Below the pieces are notes generated by a model. It worked only from the letters and a program-made list of their open reading frames with translations. It was not told the DNA's origin and did no database searches. The position numbers and the translations under genes are program-made. This document shows positions 1-11,916 of a DNA stretch of 45,863 nt, in pieces. This DNA comes from Cruorifilaria tuberocauda (taxonomy: Eukaryota > Nematoda > Chromadorea > Rhabditida > Onchocercidae), in contig JABVXU010000437.1 of NCBI GenBank assembly GCA_013365365.1, positions 1-45,863 of the forward strand. Reading direction: 5' to 3'. The first letter of the stretch is position 1. The number at the start of each line of letters is the position of its first letter.

Positions 1-1035
1 CTTACATATCATTATCACTGCAAAAATTTCTACCATACTTTTTACGTCATTCATAGCAATCATTAAATTAATTAACATTTGACCTGACATTTTAGCTCAC
101 TCTATTTGCACATGATGATCCTCCTATGCATTGCGTCATTTCATCATAGCTTTAAAGGGGAACAAGCATCCTAATATTTGCATAACGATTAACATATTCC
201 GGTTATTTCCGGCTAGCATATCAATTTTGTTGTTTCTTTCTAAGAATGCATTTAAATAAACACAAAAATTTTATTTATTTTCTGAAAAAAAAAACCTGAA
301 ATCGAAAATTTGTGTAAAAATTGGTAAAGTTGCACAGATGTAAAATAGTACTATGAATATGAGTAGATTACTTAATAAAGCTCTATTCAATATAGCCAGT
401 CTATTTCAATAAAATTTAAAAATGATTTTTTGGCACTTTCAAGTAATTACAGATAATTTTGGCCAAGTATTCTGTTTACAATTGTATCCAATTAATTATT
501 TCTATCATAATAATAATAATTATTATCCTTAGAAAAGTGAAAAAGAAAAAGATGAAATTGAAAGCTATTTACTTTTAATATTTAATGAATTCATTTCTAT
601 TTTAGACAATTTATCAAAATTATAATTTATCACGAAAATTTCTTGCACTCATATCAATAATCTTAATATTTGTTAAAAATAATAGATATCAATGTATAAT
701 ATTTTCAAACAATTTGAAGCAAAAAAAAAAAAAAAACAAACAATCAAACTAATCAATACTTTCAAGTATTTAAAATATTTTGAATTGGTGGGGAAAAAAA
801 AAAAACTAACAAATTATTGATAAAAGTTATGACTTTATTACTTGAATAATTAAATGAAGGAAATGAGACGTTGTGGGAATTATTGATGCGGAAATTGAAT
901 ATAGACAATAACCTGGATAAGAAGAGAAGTATCAAGTATAAACCGATACACACCACCTGCTGTTAAATTTGCCACATCAGTGAACTCATCATCAATTTAC
1001 AGTTGACAGTTTACATGGACATTCGTCATTCCGCT

Positions 1036-1062
1036 CCTTATCTGATATCCTCTTATCTGATA
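1036..1062 (-). promoter_or_regulatory. Paired GATA-factor-like sites
   Basis: On the minus strand the 11-mer TATCAGATAAG occurs twice, 15 bases apart. It contains the WGATAR core used by nematode GATA factors such as the intestinal ELT family (family knowledge). No gene is supported immediately downstream on the minus strand, so function is uncertain; chance occurrence in AT-rich DNA is the alternative. Confidence 0.25.
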
Positions 1063-2340
1063 CTTGTTGTGATACGATATGTTACGCAACTATCCTTAAT
1101 CTATGATAATACTAGAATACTGGATAAAAAAATATATTCAAAAAAAAAAAAAAGTGATCAGTAATTTAATACGTAATTGTATTCAACAAATATCCATCGT
1201 GTAATATATATGATATATAAATTATTTATACGTCAAACGTCAAAAAGTTATTTATATGTCAAACGTCGCTACGTCAAAAACGTGTGGATTTTTTCTCACT
1301 TTTTTGCATCTCCAACTTATAGCTTTGAAAATTATACTTAATTAATTTTATTTTTTTTATTACAATTTTAAAATATTAATTAATTAAATTGCCTCTACAA
1401 AATGTAATGATTTGAAGAGATTTAGGATTTCAAAAAATTTTTCCAACATTTTACGTGTAAATAAAAATATGATACCTATAGTATTTTAAATGGATAAAAA
1501 TGAAAATATGTCATCTTAAATTTTCTACGTAAATGAGATAGTTAAGTTTAGATAAACAAATATGAGAATATCATGGAAATTAAAATACGATATATCAAAG
1601 TTAACATTTATTATATAGATGAAAATAATTCTAGATTTAATACTGGATTACAAAAAGCTCTTGAAATTGTTGTCTTCGGATGAAATAAAACAAGAGAAAC
1701 ATTAACATATCTTGACATTTTGATATGAAGTAATCCTCGGAATGTAATGAAATGGAAAAGTTATCATGCAATAATATTATTATTCATTATATAGTATGTT
1801 TTATGTTTTGTTGGAAACGCTAACAAGACTTCCATTTCTTTCGAAACAAAAAATTTCATAGCAAAGGCTGAGCACGAAGATGTCTAAAAAGCATTCCTAT
1901 AATATTCATTCATCTTTCATTGGCTTAATAAATAATTAATCATTCAATCATCTTTTAGAAATCATTTGCTGATCAGCGATACGCAATTTTGAAAAGGTTT
2001 TGACACGCACATCGCTGTACGATTGATAAGCTAATGTTGAAAGCCTAGTCATACATATATATATATGGCCAATTTTCATTACCATCATCAATTCACTTTG
2101 CCTGTTTATATGTGAAAATATATAAATTTGCTATAGCTTATAATAAATTGATTTTTAATGGATATATGTTTGTGTATATTAGCAATATTTTTCAATGCAT
2201 AAGGCATTAAAATGCACAACGAAAAAAAAAAGCAAGAAAAAGTAATGTATCATTTTTCATAAACTACAAATTATCATGAAAAAATTTTAACAAAGAGCAT
2301 AATTTAATTGCAGTTCTTGTTAACTTGAGAAGTGCATTCT

Positions 2341-2815
2341 TTCGGATTTATCATTCCGGATATACCTGTGTTTAGCAATACATTCCGGATATGCCTGTCT
2401 TTAGCAATACATTCCGGATATACCTGTAAATTATTACATTTCATCTTTTTTCATACAACACTACACTTGGCCATATTTTCTTGAAAATCTCTCGACAATC
2501 AATAATGGATATAAACAAACAATACGTTTCCCATTTGAATAAATTATCAAAAACTTCTTTTGGGTGTATCATTCCGGATATGCCTGTGTTTAGCAATACA
2601 TTCCGGATATACCTGTGTTTAGCAATACATTTCGGATATGCCTGTAAATTATTACTTTGGCAATATTTTCTTGAAAATCTCTCGACAGTCAATAATGGAT
2701 ATAAACAAACAATACGTTCCCCATTTGAATAAATTATCAAAAACTTCTTTCGGATGTATCATTCCGGATATATCTGTGTTTAGCACTAATTCCGGATATA
2801 CCTATGTTTAGCAAT
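2341..2815. repeat. Nested tandem repeat, 29-bp unit inside a 190-bp unit
   Basis: A 29-bp unit containing CATTCCGGATATACCTGT and TTTAGCAATA is repeated head to tail (starts near 2352, 2381, 2410). These runs alternate with a non-repetitive spacer beginning TTCTTGAAAATCTCTCGACA. The spacer plus repeat block recurs with a period of about 190 bp (spacer starts near 2473 and 2663), giving a higher-order arrangement. Copies differ by single substitutions. Confidence 0.85.
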
Positions 2816-3356
2816 ACATTACCATAAAATAATATTGACATAATTTCTGTATAATGAAAAATAAAATTTTCACTTATTTAAACCGAATAAATTATTCGTT
2901 ATGACAATTTGATTTAACAAAACATGCATCTAAAAATTTTATTTAAGAATTATTTATTACATATAAATTGTAGACTTCCTCAGCAAATAACCATAATTGT
3001 TAGCAAATCTTAATGGTTATAAATATGCTATTGATTGGTAACTCATCCGAGAAAATTGAAGAAAAAAAGGAAATTTGCTCAACGCTAAAAATTATTTGAA
3101 AATTTTAAGAAAAAAAAATGAAAGAACATAGAAGAAAAGCTATTAAAGATGGATAAAAAATTCAAATTTCCATCAACTTAAATTTAATTCATTTGGAACT
3201 TCAAGTAAGAAACAGGGATTTATTTTAAATTTAGAACTTAAATCAAAGACTTAAAAAGTAGAAGAAAGTCAAGAAATATGAAAAAATGGAAGTGTTGCGA
3301 TAGAACTTAACATCGAAATTTAATTTCTACACCTGCAAAGTGTATAATGAAGACTT

Positions 3357-3870
3357 ATCCGGATGGCGTATTTTGGACGCTTCTTTCCGGATTAAGCCCC
3401 AGATCTCTTACATATTTTGTTTCAATAAAAGCACTGTTCATTGAGCTATCTCATATTATGATATAAATATTTTCCGGAACGATTTAGGAAACTATTTCAA
3501 ATCAAAAATTAATGTTTATTTTCACAGACGAAAATTTGTCCGGATAGCGTATTATCCTTATCCAATACAATGGAAACTTCTTTCCGGATTCGATCTCATA
3601 TCTCTTGCATATTTTGTAGCATTTAGCGGATATGCAACTAGTCAATGTTAATCTTGATTTTTTTAGCATTCTCGATTCCGGAGTTCGAATTGTTTCTCTT
3701 TTTCTTTTCCGGATAGCATCTTATCCTCTACAACGGAAACTTCTTTCCGGATTAGATCTCATATCTCTTACATATTTTGTGGCATTCAGCAGATATGCAA
3801 CTAGTCAATTTTAATCTTGATTTTTTTAGCATTCTCGATTCCGGAGTTCGAATTGTTTCTCTTTTTCTTT
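3357..3870. repeat. Tandem repeat with 163-169-bp unit, TTCCGGAT core
   Basis: Two clear copies start at about 3539 and 3708 and share TCCGGATAGC, GGAAACTTCTTTCCGGAT, ATATGCAACTAGTCAAT and CTCGATTCCGGAGTTCGAA. A shorter diverged copy starts near 3357. The array ends about 170 bases before the figl-1 exon at 4038. Its CCGGAT core is shared with the otherwise different repeat at 2341-2815. Confidence 0.85.
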
Positions 3871-4037
3871 TTCGTTGTTGAAGAATTTTTAGAAATTCTC
3901 GATTATTATCTATTTTCTTATATAACTACTGTTTAATAGAGTCATTCACTCCTTGACAAACATGTAGTTAATTGATCGAGATAAAAATTAGTTACTTTCT
4001 CAAGAAATCAGTAGTATAAGTTTCTATTTCATTTCAG

Positions 4038-7000
4038 ATGCGATCAGATACTGTTGAACGAGGCCGTTTCCACTTCAGAGATGATCCAAAAATGATAGCT
4101 TTGCGAGAAAAGATTTTGAATAAAGTAATTGATATAAGCTGCTACTGAAAAGTTCTTTTCGTTTTTCTATATCATTTCTGTACCAACCTCATGACTTAAG
4201 GAACAGATTATTTTGGGCAGTTAAACTGAACTTTTCAGGAAAACGTTTCTTTCTTCCTGAATTCGATGGACGTATTCTGTCTTACTCATAGCGTCTTACT
4301 CATTTTTAGTATAACTATCCTTTCAGATCTGTTATCGCGAAACTAATTTCTAGATTGAATTCTAGATTATTGCATATTCTTATTTTTTGGTTGATAAACA
4401 TAAAAGACTGAGAATCAATTAATTTTTATTGTGCTTTTAGGACGATAATTTAGCATCGGTAGATGAATCTAGCGCGAGCAATACAAACCTCCAAATCCAA
4501 CATAATCATCCAAATAGGAATGCCAGATTTGGAAGATACTATCAACTTCTCAGAATGAATGGATATCGAGGATTGGGGCTTGGTACAAATTTTAGGTACG
4601 GTACGGTTACTTCATTTCGCATGTTCTTTGGGAAATTTTCAAATGACATGAAATTTTTTATAGCATACACAATGTCTATTTTCTACCTCTTTAGCGGTCT
4701 CACTGATTTTTAATATGAATTTTCTACATAATAGCTAAAATCTTATCGTTTTGAAGCCATCGCTTTCACAAACTGATTTTCAATAATTAATTTCCAATAA
4801 TTTTCAATGAAATTAATTTTCAGTAAAGCTCTTCTTTTAGATGTGCCAGCGGGCGGTTACCCTTTAGAAGAGTCATGCCGGTACTTGCTAATAATGTACG
4901 TTTGTCAATGAATCTTTTCATATATCTTCTGCATTTTATATTTTAACATTTCAAGAAGAAACAATTGACAGGAAATTTTTTTCAACAGGTGGAAGAATAA
5001 TGTCCTTTTTGAAAACAATAAATTTAACTAATCATTTCTTTATAGGAGTGAGATAAGTGAGCCCATTAATCTCGAAACATCTTTCATGTGATTAATCACT
5101 AGCTTTTATGTTTCATTCATGGCAGTGAATTTCGATGCTATGAAATAAATTGTAGGACAAATTGATTTTCATTGTATTTTTTAGGTGGACTTCGATGGAA
5201 ACGAGGCATTGCGGCAATTAGAAGCAAGGCAAACCCTCATTCTTCGTTTTTTTTCCTTCCTTCGCTTTCTGCTAAATTTCATACCCGAAATTAATGTTTT
5301 TTTTTTATTATTTCTTATTTCTATTAACTGTATTTGAGACGGTCGTCGATATTAGTTCAGATTTTCAAGCCGTCAATTTTGCAATATACGTTTGCAGTCT
5401 TTTAGATGTTGGTTAGCAGATCGCTCTTTCCATTTTCGTCGACCAATTCACGTATAATCCTTTTGGCTTTTCCAGAATAGAAGATTTTTCTACTTTATTC
5501 TTGTGTGCTTGAAGATTATTAATTTACAGACAAGTTCTTGTAACAAATCGATTGTTACTTCATAGAGAAAGAATTAAGCGTAGCAATGAATTACTTCAAA
5601 ATAGACAAGCTAGTAATGGTGGGTGTGAAGTTACTAAGAAGAGAGAAGGATGGAAAGCAGATGAATCACTGAAAAATTTGGACGACAAGATAATTAATAT
5701 AATTGAAGCAGAAGTTCGTTGTTTTGTATTTTTAGTAGGCTAGAATTTTATATTTAAATGCATGAACAGTTCATTACTTTCGTATTTCACTGCACTGCTT
5801 TCTCTATATTTGTAAATATGAAAACGGCACATGATTGATGTCTTGAATACATTTATCTAACATGCGACATTTCTTAATGGTAATAGATGCTCGTTCCAGA
5901 ATAGAAAATGTTGTATATTTAGAAATATTCAAATTCTTAGATTTTAATATTTTTTGAAAATTCTTCGGACTCTCTTTTCCTGACAAACAGTGGGAAATTG
6001 ATTCAGAATTTCCCGAAGTTTCTCTGATATTCAGATTATGTCAACACGAAAGGACGTTCAGTGGGCGGACGTATCTGGTTTGGAACCAGCAAAAAAGGCG
6101 CTCAAAGAAATTATTGTTCTTCCATTTCTCAGACCGTATGTATTTAAATTATTCTATACGGCTGATATTATATATACTGCTTTACTCATAACTTTACATT
6201 TTCTATATATTTCTTTCGGTAACTGGGATGTTTACGCTAAATTATGTCAGGGATTTAATTTTTCAACATGTAATTGCATTAAGTTGATAATACTGTAGAA
6301 ATATTTCGAAAATGTTGACATATCAAAATTGGTGTTATGAAAAGCTAAACTGAAATCTGTCTATTCACTTCTTTTTCCGAAAGAAATTACAATTTATATC
6401 ACTAATATTTCTCATTCTTATCGGTTATTTAATGTGTTTTGTTTATGCTGTTTTTCTCATCAGTATCGTTTTAGTGATATTTTCAAAGGCATACGTGCGC
6501 CACCTAAAGGCGTATTACTTTTTGGACCACCTGGTAATGGTAAAACTATGATTGGTAAGTATACATTTATGTCTTAAAAATTAAGGTGAAATATTTTCCA
6601 TAAATTCTTATAAATAGTACATATTTTTGCAGGACGGTGTGTTGCATCACAGTGTAAAGCAACATTTTTCAATATAGCTGCATCTTCCATTACATCAAAA
6701 TGGGTTGGTGAAGGTGAAAAACTCGTCCGGGCTCTTTTTGCAATAGCACGAGTTTTGCAGCCTTCCGTAGTTTTCATTGATGAGGTAAGTGGATTTAGTT
6801 TAACTTTGTAAAAATTTAAAATTTATTGAAACCATAATTCATTTGCCTTGTTTCGATGAAGATAATTTATTTTATGTAACTAAATACATTCGTCCTATTT
6901 TCCTTCTGATATTGTGCATATGAGCTGCTAAAGTCTTTTGGCCTATCCAAATAAATGCGACGTCGGGCAGAATGTTGTTAAAAGAGTGAAACATTAATTA

Positions 7001-8168
7001 AATCTGTTATTATTTCATAGCGTTTAAGTTTATCCAACTATAATTTAGGTCGATTCCTTGCTTATAAGTCGAAGTGAGAATGAGCATGAGTCGTCAAGAC
7101 GAATAAAGACTGAATTTCTCATCCAGTTGGATGGTGTTGCAACCACCACCGATGAAAGAATTCTTATTTTAGGGGCTACAAATAGGTATGACCTTCTCTT
7201 GTTGTATTCCTTTTATATTGACTTCATATTCCCCTTGTTCGCTGTTGCGGAAGTATTTGAAATGAGTGACAAATATAAACCACTGTGAATTACAGTTTTT
7301 TTTAAGGCCTCAGGAATTGGATTCAGCTGTTAAACGCCGTTTTGCGAAACGATTGTATATTGGTTTACCATGTCATGCTGCAAGAGCACACATGATTAAA
7401 TTACTTCTCAATGATCAGAAACACAATCTTTCTGATGAAGATATACAATGCGTAGCAGAATTGACGAATGGTGAGGTCACATAAAATTTATCATAATATC
7501 TGATACACTCATTGAATGCTGTTCGAGGAACAGATGTTTCATATCGTCAATATATTAAAAGAGTTCTTTTCTTGATAGGTGCTAAGATATTATTCTCTTT
7601 CTATTGCTTTTTTTTAGAAATAGATCAAACAAGTTGCCGTTGTTACTACTTCAGAAATAAAGGATTTAATTCATTTACTGCAAGTGGAATAAATTTCATC
7701 GTCATGATATTGTAGGTTATTCGGGTGCGGATATGAAACAACTGTGCACGGAAGCTGCGATGGTTCCAGTTCGTAATATTATGGAATCATCTACACTTGA
7801 TATTGCTTCAGTAAATGCTGACGATGTTAGCTTTTAGAGATTTTCTCAGTAGCATCAAATTTGAAAGTTATTGACTGAAATTTTATAAGTATTGATATTC
7901 GTGGTCCGAAAATTATTGATTCCTTCTAATAATGTGTATTAGTAACTTATTAAGTTCGATTTCTACTCTCATTTGTTAGTCATTCTATTGTTTTATAAGC
8001 ATTCATAATTGTCGAGCAAAAAAAGAATTAATTCAGATCCGACCAATCTCTCTACCCGATTTCGAAACAGCGATGCGTTTCGTTCGTCCAACCATTGTTG
8101 AAAAAGATCTCGAAGAGTATCGGGCATGGAACAAGCAGTATGGGTCTTTTGTTATGGATGACCAATAG
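4038..8168 (+). CDS. figl-1: Fidgetin-like 1 AAA ATPase (FIGL-1), 12 exons, 466 aa
   Basis: Coding exons: 4038-4124, 4441-4595, 4841-4895, 5185-5228, 5530-5713, 6035-6135, 6475-6554, 6633-6784, 7049-7185, 7307-7470, 7716-7825, 8037-8168; phases close to 467 codons with stop. Residues from about 177 form a katanin/spastin/fidgetin-type AAA domain. It has Walker A GPPGNGKT (226-233; Asn where FIGL-1 usually has Thr), Walker B VVFIDE (281-286), sensor-1 LGATN (Asn331), a KRRF arginine finger region (341-344) and the C-terminal Vps4-like tail ending in a [12 protein letters not shown] motif. The match to nematode FIGL-1 is strong, including [14 protein letters not shown] and [15 protein letters not shown]. 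The family forms ATP-driven hexamers acting in nuclear or DNA-repair functions. The intron after 5228 must use a GC donor (CAAG|GCAAAC) to keep frame. The start ATG directly follows the acceptor ATTTCAG, so it is either trans-spliced or the model lacks N-terminal exons; the family's N-terminus is usually longer. Confidence 0.93.
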
Positions 8169-8222
8169 TGATTTAAATGACATTTTATAATTCCATCATT
8201 TTTGAGGTGTTGTTTTTTGTGA

Positions 8223-8238
8223 GGGAAATTTTTTCCAG
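8223..8238 (+). other. Candidate intercistronic 3' splice site (trans-splice acceptor)
   Basis: A pyrimidine-rich acceptor, AATTTTTTCCAG, ends at 8238, only 70 bases after the figl-1 stop and 14 bases before the ATG of a small ORF. In nematode operons, downstream genes are trans-spliced at acceptors about 100 bases after the upstream gene. An acceptor here would be unexplained if the region were only 3' UTR. Confidence 0.35.
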
Positions 8239-8252
8239 TGAATTTTTATGTA

Positions 8253-8447
8253 ATGTTGGTTTCATTGTTCGTTGTTATGTTTTTGGAAGCAATATATGAT
8301 CTGTTCTTATTCCGCTGTTATCGTATATGCACAGCATGTTTAATGCTGTGTTTATATCGAACAGTTGTAAAAACTTTGTTCAATAAATTTTCTTGGCGTT
8401 CAATTTTGAACAGAAGTTCTAATTCGTCACACAACAAATCTAAATAA
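8253..8447 (+). CDS. Possible small membrane protein ORF, 64 aa
   Basis: From ATG 8253 the frame stays open for 64 codons. It starts with a strongly hydrophobic stretch (residues 1-20: Leu, Val, Phe, Met), has a second hydrophobic cysteine-containing patch around 22-36, and ends in a basic, Ser/Asn-rich tail. A good splice acceptor lies 14 bases upstream, and figl-1 ends 84 bases before the ATG. An out-of-frame ATG-TAA pair lies just ahead, and a figl-1 poly(A)-type signal at 8382 falls inside the ORF, so it may be plain 3' UTR. I do not recognise the protein. Confidence 0.25.
   Translation: MLVSLFVVMFLEAIYDLFLFRCYRICTACLMLCLYRTVVKTLFNKFSWRSILNRSSNSSHNKSK
8382..8387 (+). terminator. AATAAA polyadenylation signal, candidate for figl-1
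   Basis: AATAAA lies 213 bases after the figl-1 stop codon. It also lies inside the possible small ORF at 8253-8447, so the two interpretations compete. Confidence 0.4.
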
Positions 8448-8727
8448 TTAATTATTTTTCAAGTTCATATTTCTAACGTTGAACTGTTATAGTCCAAATA
8501 GCTATTCTTTGGCACTCCATTGTCGTGATATTTTGCTTTGATGTCGAATATTGCACATAAAATTACAAAAGTGCGAACGAAGCATTGAGTGGGTTTATCA
8601 TGTTCCGTAGTTTTATATTAGGAATTAGATGGATTTAATTTGAGACTTTAGAAATAAGGTTGCACCAGATCAATTTTTAAATTTCATTAATTTTTGCATT
8701 TGAAGTTTACATTTGAAGGTCAACATT

Positions 8728-8739
8728 ATTTGTCGTCAG
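8728..8739 (+). other. Candidate trans-splice acceptor before the ZGPAT-like gene
   Basis: ATTTGTCGTCAG ends 7 bases before the ATG at 8747. No upstream exon is visible, so a spliced-leader addition site giving a very short 5' UTR is the simplest reading. Confidence 0.4.
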
Positions 8740-8746
8740 AATCATC

Positions 8747-11700
8747 ATGGAGGAAAGCGAATTAGAAGGATATCGATTGCAGGTTTGTGAAAACTTTTTT
8801 AGATTGATTTTTTTGAACAGAGCATGGAATTTTCATCAATTATGATGCTTGTCTCATTTCATCATTCTAACGGAAGGTAAAAATGGATGAATGAACATTC
8901 ATTCAGATGATTGGAAGTAGATATGCTACTAATATTCATTATGTAAGTGTTATGTAAATAGAGAAATACTATTTGATCATCCTGAGACTGCAGGTGTCCT
9001 CGAAACTTTGAGCAAAGGTTACTTGAAATGCTAGGAAGCGACTTCGACGCAAAATTTTTTCTTTTTAGCTGAAGGAAATTGATGCAGAACTTGAAACATG
9101 TACAGATCTTCAAAAACGAAATACTCTGATGGATTCGCATTCTGATTTAGTGGAACTTATTAAACTTTTGACGGGTAAAGGGATTTTAATTTTGATATAT
9201 ATGAGAAATTTCCTAATTTTATGTATTATGTGTAGCAAGTTCAAAATGACAAATTTCTTGCACTTAGTGCATAATGCATGTAATTCATCTTGTCAAAAAT
9301 ATTTGTCTTAAGTTTATTGGTATTAAGTTTTGGTTTTCAAAGCCATATATTTTTCAGTACTTTATGTTCTTTAAGACTTTGAGAAATCTCTTCATCTCCT
9401 TGCACTGTTGATCTTATTACAGAAAATGAAACAACCTCAGTAACTGAACAGGATTTGAATGAAACTTGCAGTAGCGCTGACGTACAAGATTCTAGTCATT
9501 TAATTGGTATGCATTGCTTTGCACCATACAGTCGAACTGTTGATCGAGCAGTGCATTTCCATGATGCTGTGATTTTAGATTTTGTTGAAAATTCAAATGA
9601 GGAAGAGGGCGACCTCAAGGTTTGTTCTGCTAAACTTTTTTGTGAATTTAAAATCAGATAGTTTGAACTTTCTTGTTGTGTTCTTAATTTCTTCTTAATG
9701 ACCTAAAAATGATAGAATCGGTAAGCTTTATATTCGATAAAATGAAGGATAAAATTTTTTAAATAGCAAGCACTGCATGTGATCGAATCCCTTATTATTT
9801 AACTCTTTTAGGTCAAAGTATTATATGGTCATCCTCTTGAAGCTGCAATGAAACCTTGTGAGTATTTTCTTAATGATCGCTGTAATTATGGAAATGAATG
9901 TCGTTTTTCGCATGGTGAAGAAGTTTCATTTTCAGCTCTTCAAGAATATCAACAACCTGATATTTCGTAGGTTTTTTAAACTATGTTTCGTATATACCAT
10001 GTCATTATCCATCATAGCTGAATAGTTTTGATAAATTGAATTGAATGAAGATTCAATTTTTAAAATTTTCTTACATTCTTTTTCGACAATAAAGATGTTT
10101 AGTTTTATCTAGGATGATAAAAGAAAACTCTCTTGTACTCGTATTGGGTGAAAATAAGTTATGGAGCAGTGGTCGAATCACTGCTGTAGATGGTGAGAAA
10201 TTAGCCGTTCGATTACTACTTACTGGAAAAGAAATTGCAGTGGATCAAAATAAAATCTATCCAATCCCGCAACTAGCTAATGATGCCGAAGGTTTCTTTT
10301 AAACTCATATTTTTATATATTTGCAAGTGTCTCTTAAATTTTTACCTAAAATAAGAAAAATTTATCTTAACGGATTATAGAACATAATTTTCTCACTAAT
10401 TAACTCTAAATTTAAAGATAAATTGTTTCATTGGAACCATAATTGTAATAGATCTTGTTATTCGATTTGAGCTTTATATAGTAGAAACTATTGTTTTAGA
10501 TGAGGTTGCTACGGAAGATTTAGCAACAACTTCATGGAAAGAATATAAACAAGAAAGGTGTGGAAATGTTACCGTTGGTGATATCGGTGACTGGGAAAAG
10601 CATACACGTGGTATTGGAATGAAGCTGTTGCTGAAGATGGGTTATCGAGCTGGTGAGGGGCTCGGCAGAAAATCTGATGGCATTGTACATGCCATACAAC
10701 CAGTAATTTTCCCCAAAAGTATCTAAATTTATAAATTATCTAAATTTTATAATATAATGTATCTAAATTTTTGATTTTTCCTGGCTTTTATTTTTGGAAA
10801 GCACGTGGATCATTGATTTCGTCCAGTTCCTAAATAATAAATTATTTCGTTATTTGCAGTTCAGAGTCATTTATTTATTTTAAACTAATTAATCTTCACT
10901 AATTAATCTTCTATGTTGTTTTTATTTCATTTAAAAAGGAATTTATTTGTTATTTTTAAGATAAATCATTGGATGTATGTATGGAAGCGAAGAACAAAAG
11001 AGTGGTAGACGGAATGAAATCTCGTCAAAAGCAAGTGAAACAGACGATCGCAAAACAACTGAGAAACGCTGAGCAACCAGTTGATATGTTTGAATTATTG
11101 AACGTTAAATTAAATAAAGCTGTGGAAAAGCAAAAAGATGAAGTGAGGGAGATAGAAAGATTAGAGGTAAGAAGATTTTATATCAAATAACCATAAACTC
11201 GTAAATTGGCTGATTCCTTATTCGGGATTGATTTTTGAAATTTTTGTGGAACCATAATTTTTAGAAAATGGTTGCTTTATTGTTGATAGATAGTTATTGG
11301 CTAAATCATATTGATGTTGGCAGTGCTTTGTGATTCAGGAATAAGAAAAATTAATCTTAGATTCAAAATTAATATTCATGCTTAAAGCTATCAATGTGAA
11401 TTTTTGCTATGTTTCTAATGCATTTTGCCTACTCCATCTTTCTTGGCATATTAATGGAGTAAAACAAAATAATACAGTAGGCCTATATCCAGATTGCTTG
11501 AAAAATTATTTTTCAGAATTGTTCCTCTGCAACTCTAGGTATTCAAGCATTAGATTTGGATAAGAAGTTGAAGGAGTTGAAAGACAAAGAACGTAAACTA
11601 CGTGAAGGTGTTACACGTAATCAACGTGATGCTGCTACAGCTAACAAATTGAAGAAAAATTTATCAAAGTGTCGCGATGAAATACAAGAACTACTGAGTC

Positions 11701-11759
11701 AACAACAGCGGCTCAACGACTTGATGTATACTAGAAGAAAGAAGAAAGACATCTTTTAA
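8747..11759 (+). CDS. ZGPAT: ZGPAT-like protein: CCCH zinc finger, Tudor-like domain, G-patch, 446 aa
   Basis: Coding exons: 8747-8782, 9069-9174, 9423-9619, 9812-9966, 10113-10291, 10500-10718, 10961-11166, 11517-11759; the frame closes at 447 codons including stop. Domains in order: an acidic N-terminal helix region; a CCCH zinc finger C129-x7-C137-x5-C143-x3-H147 in a KPCEYFLNDRCNYGNECRFSH context; a Tudor-like segment (about 166-224: LGENKLWSSGRI, AVRLL); a G-patch (about 260-305: TRGIGMKLLLKMGYRAGEGLG); and a lysine/glutamate-rich coiled coil to the C-terminus. This order and the FGDWE-HTRGIG-like motif match the ZGPAT family, nuclear zinc-finger/G-patch proteins known in vertebrates as a transcriptional repressor and spliceosome-associated factor. 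Function here is inferred from the family. The human protein is somewhat longer. It lies 578 bases downstream of figl-1 on the same strand and may share a trans-spliced operon. Confidence 0.92.
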
Positions 11760-11910
11760 GAATAATTAAGCATTAATTCTTTTTTGTAACTAATCCTATA
11801 GATATAACAATATAAAATATGATAATACTCGTTTCTTTTGCAATTTCTTCAAGTTTAGTCAGATTGTCTAATTTTGCCATAAATAAGTTGTGAAATATAT
11901 AATTGTCCAT

Positions 11911-11916
11911 AATAAA
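11911..11916 (+). terminator. AATAAA polyadenylation signal of ZGPAT-like gene
   Basis: First canonical AATAAA after the stop at 11759, about 150 bases downstream, in an otherwise non-coding stretch. Confidence 0.6.

Larger units (their letters stand above)
1..4037. other. Gene-poor AT-rich region upstream of figl-1
   Basis: I find no exon with protein-like content here. The longer open frames start at non-ATG codons or are translations of the tandem repeats at about 2341-2815 and 3357-3870. A slightly GC-richer patch at about 930-1100 contains paired GATA-type sites but no ATG-led reading frame. The FIGL-1 proteins I know have a longer N-terminus than the model starting at 4038, so a missed upstream exon is possible, but I could not identify one. 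Confidence 0.6.

Noticed and set aside
762..956. 64-codon hydrophobic minus-strand frame below paired GATA sites, resembling a signal peptide
   Set aside because: It has no ATG at its start (GTG only) with a stop shortly upstream, and its content is Phe/Leu/Asn-rich like translated AT-rich DNA.
2441..2740. 99-codon minus-strand frame
   Set aside because: It is a translation of the 190-bp satellite; the same peptide segment appears twice, with no protein family resemblance.
5804..5986. 60-codon minus-strand frame with plausible protein-like composition
   Set aside because: It lies wholly inside a figl-1 intron (5714-6034), lacks an ATG start and has no recognisable domain.
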